From Streptomyces sp. BA2 (GTDB lineage Bacteria; Actinomycetota; Actinomycetes; Streptomycetales; Streptomycetaceae), in contig NZ_WSRO01000002.1 in assembly GCF_009769735.1 (NCBI RefSeq), positions 7,055,001-7,119,000 on the forward strand: 64,000 nucleotides of DNA, in the 5' to 3' direction. Shown here one piece after another: positions 15,889 through 22,199 of the stretch. The notes beneath the pieces were generated by a model that was not told the origin of the DNA, ran no database searches, and worked only from the letters and a program-made list of their open reading frames with translations. The position numbers were made by a program, and so were the translations under genes. Numbering within the stretch: the first letter of the stretch is position 1; the number at the start of each line of letters is the position of its first letter.

Positions 15889-15951
15889 TCGTTCACGGCC
15901 AATCCGCCCCGGTACAGCGCGCCGACTCTGCACCGGGGCGGAGCCATGTTC

Positions 15952-16049
15952 GCGGGGTGGACGGAATCGAACCGTCTCTACCGCCCGGTTTCAGCACGGG
16001 AACCACCCGCGCTTACTCGGGGCAGAGTGCACGCCTACACCACACCCCT
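15952..16049 (-). tRNA. tRNA-like sequence with expanded anticodon arm, isotype not assignable
   Basis: On the minus strand the 5' segment (A)GGGGTG (16043-16049) pairs with CACCCC (15954-15959), followed by TG, a D-arm GTGT-AGGCGT-GCAC and, at the 3' side, a perfect T-arm GACGG-TTCGATT-CCGTC (15960-15976). Between D- and T-arm, where 22-25 bases are expected, there are about 50, holding a 7-bp hairpin GCGCGGG-TGGTT-CCCGTGC (15994-16012). CTGCC/GGTAG could close the anticodon stem around it. No CCA is encoded. Either a degenerate tRNA or a tRNA mimic. Confidence 0.4.
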
Positions 16050-16138
16050 TCCGCACCAGGACGAGCCGGGTTAAGGCTGGTCTAGGGCGGTGTCTGTGCG
16101 GGGGCGTAACCCGACAGGTTCAAGATCGTTGGCAGGGC

Positions 16139-16336
16139 ATGAACAACACCAAGCGTGTAGCTGCCGCTGTCTCTCTCGGAACCGCACTCCTCGGAGTCCT
16201 CGCGTCTCCCGCCAGTGCCGTTCCCGACCCCGTAGCCACCGTGGACTGTGCTGTCCAGGACGTCACGTCGCTCGTTGACCCCGCCAACATGGGAGTGCCC
16301 ACCGAGATCCCCGCAACGGGCTGTCTGGCCCCTTGA
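16139..16336 (+). CDS. Small secreted protein, 65 aa
   Basis: ATG at 16139 after GGCAGGG. A textbook Sec signal: NNTKR, the hydrophobic VAAAVSLGTALLGVLA, then SPASA before the mature VPDPVATVDCAVQDVTSLVD. The mature part is ~37 residues with two Cys (VDCAV; ATGCLAP), so one disulphide is possible. No family recognised. It is unusual for such a compact element to keep a secreted peptide; it may act on neighbouring cells or the envelope. Confidence 0.6.
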   Translation: MNNTKRVAAAVSLGTALLGVLASPASAVPDPVATVDCAVQDVTSLVDPANMGVPTEIPATGCLAP

Positions 16337-16344
16337 GTCAGCCC

Positions 16345-16740
16345 TTACGGGCCGAACTCTGTACGGGTCTTGAGCTGGTGGCACTCCCGACACAGCGGTT
16401 GAACGTTGCCGTCCGTGTCCTCGCCCCCGAGTGCAAGCGGCTGCATGTGGTCCACGTCCACCACGTCCGCGAGGACGAGCAACCCGCACCGTGCACAGCG
16501 GGCACCACCATGGGCACCGACTAGAGCACGGAGACGAGCGGCCCCCGAGTGCACCGCAACAAGCACGGCACGGCGAGCACGCCGAGCACGGACCGAAGCC
16601 CGCTTGCCGTAGTCCTGGTGGTGTTCCTCGCAGCGTCCGCTGTGCGTCGCCGGCTCGGTGCAGTCGATACAGCGCACGGTTCCGCACCCCCTGTAGCTCG
16701 TCGTCCTGGTGCTCGTTGTCACCCTCGGAGCGAACGGCAT
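16345..16740 (-). CDS. HNH endonuclease
   Basis: 131 residues from ATG at 16740 (no strong RBS; a GTG 21 bases in is possible). An N-terminal zinc knuckle pair (RCIDCTEPATHSGRCEEH) precedes a basic helix (RASVRARRARRAVLVAV) and a full HNH domain: ARCGLLVLADVVDVDHMQPL, GGEDTDGNVQPLCRECHQLK. The DH, N and H of the motif are all present, so it should be active. It is distinct in sequence from the frameshifted HNH at 15257. It could serve packaging or nick competing phage DNA. Confidence 0.8.
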   Translation of the reverse strand: MPFAPRVTTSTRTTSYRGCGTVRCIDCTEPATHSGRCEEHHQDYGKRASVRARRARRAVLVAVHSGAARLRALVGAHGGARCARCGLLVLADVVDVDHMQPLALGGEDTDGNVQPLCRECHQLKTRTEFGP

Positions 16741-16873
16741 ATGTGCTGGTCAAAGGCACAGTGCCCGCGCCGGTTCTCCCGTTTGGGCTAAGCGCTGTGC
16801 TGTGCTCGTGCGTGCGTCAGTTGGCTGCACCAGCTTGGAAGGGAACGCTTACGTCCCAGCAGAGGAGAACCCC

Positions 16874-17026
16874 ATGGGCATCGAAGACGGAATTGGTGAG
16901 GCCGCCGACCAGGCCAAGAAGGTTGTGACCGGCGAGGACCGGGACGAGCAGCAGAACGATAAGGACAGCAACACAGACGACTCGGACAACGCAAACATGG
17001 AATACGAGCGCGACGACAAGCTCTGA
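16874..17026 (+). CDS. Very acidic small protein, 50 aa
   Basis: ATG at 16874, with AGAGGAG 6 bases upstream, the best RBS in this part of the element. It reads MGIEDGIGEAADQAKKVVTG and then a tail almost entirely of D, E, N, Q, K. The start resembles small antitoxin-like or DNA-mimic helical proteins, but no family can be named. It ends 5 bases before the tRNA-like sequence at 17032 on the other strand. Confidence 0.55.
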   Translation: MGIEDGIGEAADQAKKVVTGEDRDEQQNDKDSNTDDSDNANMEYERDDKL

Positions 17027-17031
17027 GACGT

Positions 17032-17128
17032 GCCCACACCCGGAGTCGAACCGGGAACTCTGCGGATTGTGTACGGGTCCCCCCGAGGGGGCCGGTACCG
17101 CGCACCTCTGCCATTGGGTCATGTGGGC
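17032..17128 (-). tRNA. tRNA-like sequence with hairpin in the anticodon arm, isotype not assignable
   Basis: The minus strand shows a perfect 7-bp acceptor stem GCCCACA (17122-17128) / TGTGGGC (17032-17038), then TG, a D-arm ACC-CAATGGCAGA-GGT, and a perfect T-arm CCCGG-TTCGACT-CCGGG. The anticodon stem GCGG/CCGC closes a ~32-base loop, instead of 7, which contains a second hairpin with GTAC/GTAC and CCCCC/GGGGG stems (17071-17098). Length is 97 nt, the same as the first tRNA-like sequence. No CCA is encoded. No normal anticodon can be read. Confidence 0.5.
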
Positions 17129-17615
17129 TGGTGGTCGTCCTCGCCGGCTCGGCCGGTCCGGACACTGTGGGGAGATCACACGAGCTTGCAACCCCGTTCG
17201 GCACCCCCGGCCAAGGGGTGGTTACTGGTGGGCGGTGTGATCTCCCCGCGCTCTGCCTCACGACCACTGCGGCCACCCCTCGGGGTGCGTGCTGCACGGG
17301 CAGAGCTGTTCGTGAGAGTCAGGCACTCGGACCGCCGTTTCCGGGCTGGTGGGGTGCGCGGTAATCCCGCTCTCACTGTGTTGTGGGGACCAGCAGATTC
17401 CCGAGGGGGGTCGACCATGGCGGGGTGATGGTTGGACGCGCTGTTTGGTTTTCTCTCTATTTTTTAGACGTAATCAAAAGAACCCCTCTAACCGTCATAC
17501 CGCCATGGCTCCGCCCGCTGGCCCGGCTGTCGCTCGGCGAGCCTGTGCGTCTGCCTGTGGGCACAGCAGGGCCCCGGCGGTCACGTGGACTACCGGGGCT
17601 AGGTCGGGGCGATTC
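17129..17615. other. Gene-free, structured region of the element
   Basis: 487 bases without a convincing ORF on either strand. It holds the long inverted repeat at 17169-17247, a second G/C-rich patch with ccacccctcggggtg (17272-17286), an A/T-rich island at 17446-17482 (tttggttttctctctatttttt followed by agacgtaatcaaaag), and cgccatggctccgcccgctg further right. An A/T-rich island beside strong secondary structure fits an origin, a packaging site or a regulatory RNA; nothing here decides between them. Confidence 0.5.
17169..17247. ncRNA. Long stem structure, candidate non-coding RNA or cis site
   Basis: Perfect 13-bp inverted repeat GGGGAGATCACAC (17169-17181) / GTGTGATCTCCCC (17235-17247) around 53 bases that can form an inner ACCCC/GGGGT stem. 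It lies inside the gene-free region, between a tRNA-like sequence and a small gene. The folding is read directly; the role as RNA, origin or packaging site is inference. Confidence 0.45.
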
Positions 17616-17852
17616 TTAGGCGTCGTATTTGCCGTCGAGCATTTGGGTGAAGCTCTCAAGCGAGAAGTTGCCGTTCTCGCCCTTCGGTGCCCGGATCACC
17701 ACCCTATTCGCTGCGAAGGAGGTTCGCCCCGCACCTCTCAGCAGCTCCACGACATCTTTCTCGCCGACGCCGCTCCCGTCATCCATGTGCTTGAAGAGGT
17801 CGAGCAGGTGCTGCCTCTCGTCGGCGCTACGGTCGGACTGAGTTTCGCTCAC
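17616..17852 (-). CDS. Small protein of unknown function, 78 aa
   Basis: GTG at 17852, with CCAGGAGG 7 bases upstream, so the frame is very likely real. Sequence features: DERQHLLDLFKHMDDGSGVG, EKDVVELLRGAGRTSFAANR, and a closing ENGNFSLESFTQMLDGKY. DDGSGVGEKD looks like a partial EF-hand loop and FSLESFTQML like its helix, but the ligand set is incomplete. It is upstream of no other gene on this strand; the A/T-rich 17886-17930 segment is a probable promoter. Confidence 0.65.
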   Translation of the reverse strand: MSETQSDRSADERQHLLDLFKHMDDGSGVGEKDVVELLRGAGRTSFAANRVVIRAPKGENGNFSLESFTQMLDGKYDA

Positions 17853-17978
17853 GACGTGCCTCCTGGTGCCTCAGCCACCCTGCGTGAGTGACGTTCCGTA
17901 ATTGTACAGTTACGTTGTGCGCTGACCTGGAAAGGCATCAGCTTTGCGGGACTACTTGGCACACGGCCACCAGAACGC

Positions 17979-18015
17979 AAAAAAGCCCCGACCAGTCCGA
18001 GGACCGACCGGGGCT
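17979..18015 (-). terminator. Rho-independent terminator of the integrase gene
   Basis: On the minus strand: AGCCCCGGTCGGTCC...CCGACTGGTCGGGGCT-type stem (AGCCCCG at 17984-17990 and CGGGGCT at 18009-18015) followed by TTTTTTGCG. A G/C stem with a clean T6 run, 66 bases after the integrase stop, is the clearest terminator in the window. Confidence 0.85.
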
Positions 18016-18081
18016 CTTGCGGCTAGTTGTACTGCAACCGCATATAACGGATGACCTAGCCGCGCGCCGAACTGTACTGGG

Positions 18082-19923
18082 CTACGCGGCCACCAGTTCG
18101 CGGACGGGCTCGGCAACGGGGACCAGCTCGGGGGCGGGCTCGGCGAGCCGAACCGTGCTGCCCGGTGCCGGGGGTGCGTCGTTGCGGGTCTCGGCTTCCT
18201 GCTCCGCAGCGTTGGCCGTAGCCGCTTCGGCGGCGGGGTCCAGCTCTCCGCGCATGTGGAAGTCCACGCGGGACGTGTCGAGCTTCCGCCACCCGCCACG
18301 GGTGCCGCGTCGTACGTCCAGCCGAACCCCGGCTTCAATGAGCATGGTTCGTCGGCCCGCGGTGTCTGCGGCTGCCCACTCGTCCGTGAACGTGCGCCCC
18401 GTGGGGGTCACGATGCGCTGTGCTTCGCGCTTCTCGCTGTTCTCCAACATGGCAATGCGCGCGTCCAACGCGTCCGCCCGTTCCTGCCACGCAGCGGCAG
18501 CGTGCCGGGACTTCTGACGCCCCTTCTGTTCCTGGTGGTCGTTGAACTCGGCAAGCGTGGCCAGTAGTTCGGGCTCCGGGTCGTAACCGGGGATCTCGAC
18601 TACGTGTGTCGTCTGGACGGAGCCGACCACCCGCAGAAACTCGGCGGTCACATGCTCGTCCGCCCACTCAGCCTTGATGTTTGCGGGCAGCGTGCACAGG
18701 TCTCCGCGCGCATGGCTGTTGCACTTGTAGAAGTCACTGACGCTCGCACCCTTGCGGGTCGGCTTGGACAGGTACATGCGGCCCCCGCAAGAGTCGCAGT
18801 GGATCACGCGCAACAGCAGTGCGTCAGTGTCCGACCGTTCCCGGTTATTGATGCTGCGGGAGTCCAGCACGGCCCCCACCCGGTCGAACTCTTCACGGGT
18901 CATGATCGGCTGTTCGGTCTGCATGACCGGGTCGCCCTCGGGGTCACGTACGGGCTTGCCCCGGTGCATCTTCCAGCCGAGCAAAGTTTCGTTGCGGAGC
19001 ATCCGCGTAATAACGGCGGGGGTCCACTTGAAGACAGCACGCACCGTGTGTGAGCCCTTTGCCCCGCCGGTCTTGCCGCCCTTTTCGCGCTGCATCTTCA
19101 CTGCCCAGTGATCACGCGGGCTCGGGATGTTGTCCGCGTTGAGCCCCACGGCGATTGCCGAAACGGTCTTGCCTTCCAACAGCTCACGGACGATGCGCTC
19201 AATGACCGTCACGGCTTCCGGGTCCGGGACGAGCGTCCAGCCGATACCGCCGTGCTCTTTAGGCATGGGGGCGGGCATGTAGCCGTACGGAGGACGGCCA
19301 CCACCCCGCCACCGAAGCGGCATACGGCGCATGGCTGCCATGGCGCCGGTTACGCGGTCTTTGATGCTCTGCGCTTCCACCTGTGCGGCAAAGGCGAGCA
19401 TCATCATTTGGAATTCCGCCATGGGGTCCATGGGGTTCCGGAAGTCAAAGACGAGCTTGCCCCCGCCGATGCCCTCGGCAAAAACCAACATCTTCCGGTG
19501 CGCCTTAGCCCACTTGGCAAGGTCGTGCATGTCGCTCATGGACCGGATGGCACGGTCAAAGCGCCACCACACAAGGGCGTCGTACTCGTCCGGACGGGAG
19601 AGCCACCCGCCGAGCGCGGGACAGTCGAACGGGGCAACCTTGCTCGCGGACACATCAAGGTCCACGGCTTCGCGGAGCCCGTCACCCTCGCCAAAGCTGA
19701 TGTTGAGTTCCGCGGCTATCGCGTCATCGGCTTCGCGCTGCCGCTCGGGGCTGGTGGTCTCGTCGGTGAGTACGGAGAGCCGGACACACCGCACACCCCG
19801 AAGGGTCTCGGTCTGGTACACCGTCCCGGCTAGGGGGTTGCGGGTAGTCGTCATGTCCGCTGTAGGGACCAGCGCGTTCCCGCTCGTCTCGCCCTTGACC
19901 AGCACCGATGCCACCATGGCCAC
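18082..19923 (-). CDS. int: Large serine recombinase (phage-type integrase)
   Basis: 613 residues from ATG at 19923; ATG at residue 24 is a possible alternative. Resolvase domain: VRCVRLSVLTDETTSPERQ with nucleophile Ser50, then WWRFDRAIRSM and a FAAQVEAQSIKDR helix. Recombinase domain ~200-320: RGGGRPPYGYMPAPMP, VIERIVRELLEGKTVSAIAV, MLRNETLLGW. Zinc ribbon C376, C379, C401, C410, then a coiled coil ~450-500, as in phiC31-like enzymes that integrate without a tRNA site. The start codon is 31 bases from the attR core, the standard int-attP arrangement. It catalyses attP x attB recombination; excision would need a directionality factor, for which the small ORFs are candidates. Confidence 0.95.
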   Translation of the reverse strand: MAMVASVLVKGETSGNALVPTADMTTTRNPLAGTVYQTETLRGVRCVRLSVLTDETTSPERQREADDAIAAELNISFGEGDGLREAVDLDVSASKVAPFDCPALGGWLSRPDEYDALVWWRFDRAIRSMSDMHDLAKWAKAHRKMLVFAEGIGGGKLVFDFRNPMDPMAEFQMMMLAFAAQVEAQSIKDRVTGAMAAMRRMPLRWRGGGRPPYGYMPAPMPKEHGGIGWTLVPDPEAVTVIERIVRELLEGKTVSAIAVGLNADNIPSPRDHWAVKMQREKGGKTGGAKGSHTVRAVFKWTPAVITRMLRNETLLGWKMHRGKPVRDPEGDPVMQTEQPIMTREEFDRVGAVLDSRSINNRERSDTDALLLRVIHCDSCGGRMYLSKPTRKGASVSDFYKCNSHARGDLCTLPANIKAEWADEHVTAEFLRVVGSVQTTHVVEIPGYDPEPELLATLAEFNDHQEQKGRQKSRHAAAAWQERADALDARIAMLENSEKREAQRIVTPTGRTFTDEWAAADTAGRRTMLIEAGVRLDVRRGTRGGWRKLDTSRVDFHMRGELDPAAEAATANAAEQEAETRNDAPPAPGSTVRLAEPAPELVPVAEPVRELVAA

Positions 19924-19940
19924 ACCCCAGAACCGCTAGA

Positions 19941-19975
19941 ACGGAGTGTTGGGAGACCCCGAGGGCAACGAGTTC
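19941..19975 (+). other. attR of the integrated element
   Basis: The element arm acggagtgttggga joins GACCCC (19955-19960) and then gagggcaacgagttc of the VOC gene. Rejoining the two element arms gives attP with a perfect 8-bp inverted repeat GTGTTGGG-AGAC-CCCAACAC, whose central dinucleotide GA lies in the shared core, as expected for the 2-bp crossover of serine integrases. Confidence 0.85.
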
Positions 19976-20044
19976 TGCGTGCTGCGCAGTGCGGCCGAGC
20001 GTGAGGCGGGCGAAGCGGGCCCTTGTGACCGTGCCGCGCACTGA
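19955..20044 (+). pseudogene. 3' remnant of the VOC gene interrupted by the element
   Basis: Thirty codons, DPEGNEFCVLRSAAEREAGE to stop TGA at 20042-20044, are the normal C-terminus of the VOC gene whose start is at 10749. It has no start of its own. DPEGNEF is the usual final motif of small VOC proteins. Confidence 0.9.
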
Positions 20045-20132
20045 GCTGTGATCACGCCCCGCACTGATCGGAGCGACTGGCCACACCCATTTTGAAGCGA
20101 TCGATTCATAATGTGCTAGCGTCCTGATCGTC

Positions 20133-20156
20133 GATTTTGGAGCGCTCGCTCCAAAA
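20133..20156. promoter_or_regulatory. 24-bp perfect palindrome, TetR operator of the MFS gene
   Basis: Arms ATTTTGGAGCG and CGCTCCAAAAT around CT, 29 bases upstream of the MFS ATG. A related imperfect palindrome with TTTTG/CCAAAA arms lies before the TetR gene at 21416-21438, linking both promoters to the same repressor. Confidence 0.75.
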
Positions 20157-20184
20157 TATGGTCGAGTGATCAGGAGGAGCATCA

Positions 20185-21378
20185 ATGCCGCCTGCGGTGT
20201 ACATAGTTGGGCTCGGCATCTTCACCCAAGGGACCTCGGAGTTCATGCTCTCCGGCCTCCTGCCGGGCATGGCCGCCGACCTGGGGGTGTCGATCCCGGA
20301 CGCGGGGCTGCTGATCTCGGCCTTCGCGATCGGCATGGTCGTCGGCGCCCCGCTGCTCGCGGTGGCCACCCTGAGCTGGCCCCGGCGGACCGCCCTCGTC
20401 TCCCTCCAGGCGGCCTTCGTCGTCGCCCACGTGATCGGTGCGCTCGCGCCGGGCTACGGGGTCCTCTTCGTCACGCGCGTGGTCAGCGCCCTCGCGTACG
20501 CGGGGTACTGGGGCGTGGCCGTGGCCACCGCGGTCGCCCTCGTGCCGCCCGCGGCCAAGGGGAAGGCGGTCGCCGTGGTCGCGGGCGGTCTGACGCTGGC
20601 CACGGTCGTCGGCGTACCGGCAGGCACCCTGCTGAGCCAGTACTCCAGCTGGCGCGCCGCGTTCTGGGCGGTGGCCGCCGCCACCCTGGTCAGCCTCCTG
20701 TGCACGCTGCTCGTCGTCCCCGGCGGCCGGTCCGAAGCCGGGCGTACGTCGGTGAAGGCGGAGCTGCGCGGTATGGCGAGGCCTCAGCTCTGGCTCTCGT
20801 ACGCCGTCACGGCCTTCACCTTCGGCGCGGTCATCGTGACCTTCAGCTATCTCGCGCCGCTCCTGACCGACGTGAGCGGAGTGTCCGAGGGGTGGGTGCC
20901 GGCGGTCCTGGCCCTGTTCGGAGTCGGCGGGATGGTGGGCCTGTTCATCGGCGGGCGCACGGCCGAGACGCACCCCCTGCGGACCCTCGGCCTTGGGCTC
21001 GGGGCGCTCGCGCTCTTCTCCGCGCTGCTCGCCCTGACGGCAGGTTCCACGGGCGTCGTGATCGCGCTGGTGTTCCTCCTGGGGCTGGTCGGGTACGTCA
21101 CCAATCCCGCACTCCAGTCACGGGTGTTCACCCTCGCCCCGGCCGCCCCGACGCTGGCCGGCGCCACCAATACGGCCGCGTTCAACGTCGGCAACACCCT
21201 GGCCCCGCTCCTCGGCGGCCTGACCATCGACGCCGGACTCGGCTACGCCTCCGTGGCCTGGGTCGGCGCCGCACTCGCCGCCGCCGGAGCGGTGGCCGTG
21301 CTCTGGGCGGCACGGCTCCAGCGGGCGGAACGGGACGTCGTGACGGAACCCCTTGAACGTACGCATGTGGCCGCATGA
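20185..21378 (+). CDS. MFS drug exporter of the Cmx/CmrA type
   Basis: 397 residues from ATG at 20185, with AGGAGGAG 7 bases upstream. The start VYIVGLGIFTQGTSEFMLSG is almost diagnostic for Cmx/CmrA chloramphenicol-type exporters and relatives (DHA1, 12 segments); ALAYAGYWGVAVATAVALVP and SSWRAAFWAVA also fit. The actual substrate may differ from chloramphenicol. A perfect palindrome precedes it, and the TetR gene follows 76 bases downstream in the same direction. Confidence 0.88.
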   Translation: MPPAVYIVGLGIFTQGTSEFMLSGLLPGMAADLGVSIPDAGLLISAFAIGMVVGAPLLAVATLSWPRRTALVSLQAAFVVAHVIGALAPGYGVLFVTRVVSALAYAGYWGVAVATAVALVPPAAKGKAVAVVAGGLTLATVVGVPAGTLLSQYSSWRAAFWAVAAATLVSLLCTLLVVPGGRSEAGRTSVKAELRGMARPQLWLSYAVTAFTFGAVIVTFSYLAPLLTDVSGVSEGWVPAVLALFGVGGMVGLFIGGRTAETHPLRTLGLGLGALALFSALLALTAGSTGVVIALVFLLGLVGYVTNPALQSRVFTLAPAAPTLAGATNTAAFNVGNTLAPLLGGLTIDAGLGYASVAWVGAALAAAGAVAVLWAARLQRAERDVVTEPLERTHVAA

Positions 21379-21415
21379 ACAGGCCCACGCACCATCGGCG
21401 TCACGCACCATCGGT

Positions 21416-21438
21416 GTTTTGTACGTATATTCCAAAAC
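21416..21438. promoter_or_regulatory. Imperfect palindrome before the TetR gene
   Basis: GTTTTG...CCAAAAC arms separated by an A/T-rich spacer (tacgtatatt), ending 17 bases before the ATG at 21455. It shares the TTTTG/CCAAAA half-sites with the operator at 20133 and probably serves autoregulation; the spacer could contain the -10 region. Confidence 0.55.
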
Positions 21439-21454
21439 CCGTACTGTGGGGTCC

Positions 21455-22033
21455 ATGGCCAGGCCACGAGAGTTCGACGAGGACCGCGTCATCAGCGCGG
21501 CCATGGACACCTTCTGGCGTCACGGCTACGAGGGCACGTCGACGCGCGCGCTGTGCGACAGCACCGGCCTCGGGCCCTCCAGCCTCTACAACACCTTCGG
21601 CGGCAAGCGTCAGCTGTATCTGCGCGCACTGCGGCGCTACTACGAGACGAGCACCGCCGAGCAGGTCGAGATCCTGCGGGGAGAGGGCACGGCGAAGGAG
21701 CGGCTGCGGGCCATGATGGTCCATGCCGTGGACGCCGATCTCGACGAGGCGGACGGGCGCGGCTGCTTCGCGATCAACGCGGCCGTCGAGATCGCCGGGC
21801 TCGACCCTGAGGTCAAGGACGCGGTGCGGCGCAACTTCGACCGCGTGGAGGAGGAACTGCGCGCGGTCGTGACGGACGGCAGGCGCACGGGCGAGCTCCG
21901 CTCCACGGCCGACGCGCGGACCGTCGCCCGCCGGGTGCAGAGCACGTACTACGGCCTGCGCGTCCTCGCCCGCGTCCAGGACGACCGGCAGGCGCTGCTC
22001 GGCACGGTGGAGAGCGCGCTCGCCGACCTGTGA
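21455..22033 (+). CDS. TetR/AcrR-family regulator
   Basis: 192 residues from ATG at 21455 (GTGGGG upstream), the start that gives the usual MARPREFDEDRVISAAMDTF opening. HTH: GYEGTSTRALCDSTGLGPSS, LYNTFGGKRQLYLRALRRY. The ligand-binding part contains GRGCFAINAAVEIAGLDPEV, as in the AcrR/YcdC-like group. It probably represses the MFS exporter through the palindromes at 20133 and 21416. Confidence 0.9.
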   Translation: MARPREFDEDRVISAAMDTFWRHGYEGTSTRALCDSTGLGPSSLYNTFGGKRQLYLRALRRYYETSTAEQVEILRGEGTAKERLRAMMVHAVDADLDEADGRGCFAINAAVEIAGLDPEVKDAVRRNFDRVEEELRAVVTDGRRTGELRSTADARTVARRVQSTYYGLRVLARVQDDRQALLGTVESALADL

Positions 22034-22199
22034 CCGCCCGGCCTCCCAACGCCACCTGAGCGCAGCCCACTTGAGTCCTGGCGGGTCACACAAAATCGGC
22101 GCGTCCCCGTCGCGGATCTTTGTTCACGTGAAGTATCCCCAGAAGTAATCGCGGCTGATTGGATATGCGACGCCCACCCCCCCACTCTCAGGAGACTCA

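Larger units (their letters stand above)
11067..19954. mobile_element. 8,888-bp serine-integrase element with capsid gene (prophage remnant or phage satellite)
   Basis: Bounded by the shared core GACCCC at 11067-11072 (attL) and 19955-19960 (attR). Removing one copy plus the interior restores a continuous VOC gene, which fixes the ends independently of any family knowledge. Contents: DUF7848-like gene, partner protein, XRE/TPR regulator, HK97-type capsid, frameshifted P27-type TerS and HNH, a second HNH, four very small ORFs, two tRNA-like sequences, a structured non-coding segment, a terminator and a 613-residue serine integrase next to attR. No large terminase, portal, protease, tail, replication or transfer gene is visible. 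G+C is lower than in the flanks. Confidence 0.93.

Noticed and set aside
15952..16049. Ordinary class II tRNA (Ser/Leu/Tyr)
   Set aside because: A long variable arm would have to follow a normal 17-base anticodon arm; no such arm pairs, and 15 unpaired bases would remain before the T-arm.
17446..17482. Rho-independent terminator at the T-rich stretch
   Set aside because: A T-run is present but no stable stem directly precedes it on either strand; an A/T-rich promoter or origin is as likely.
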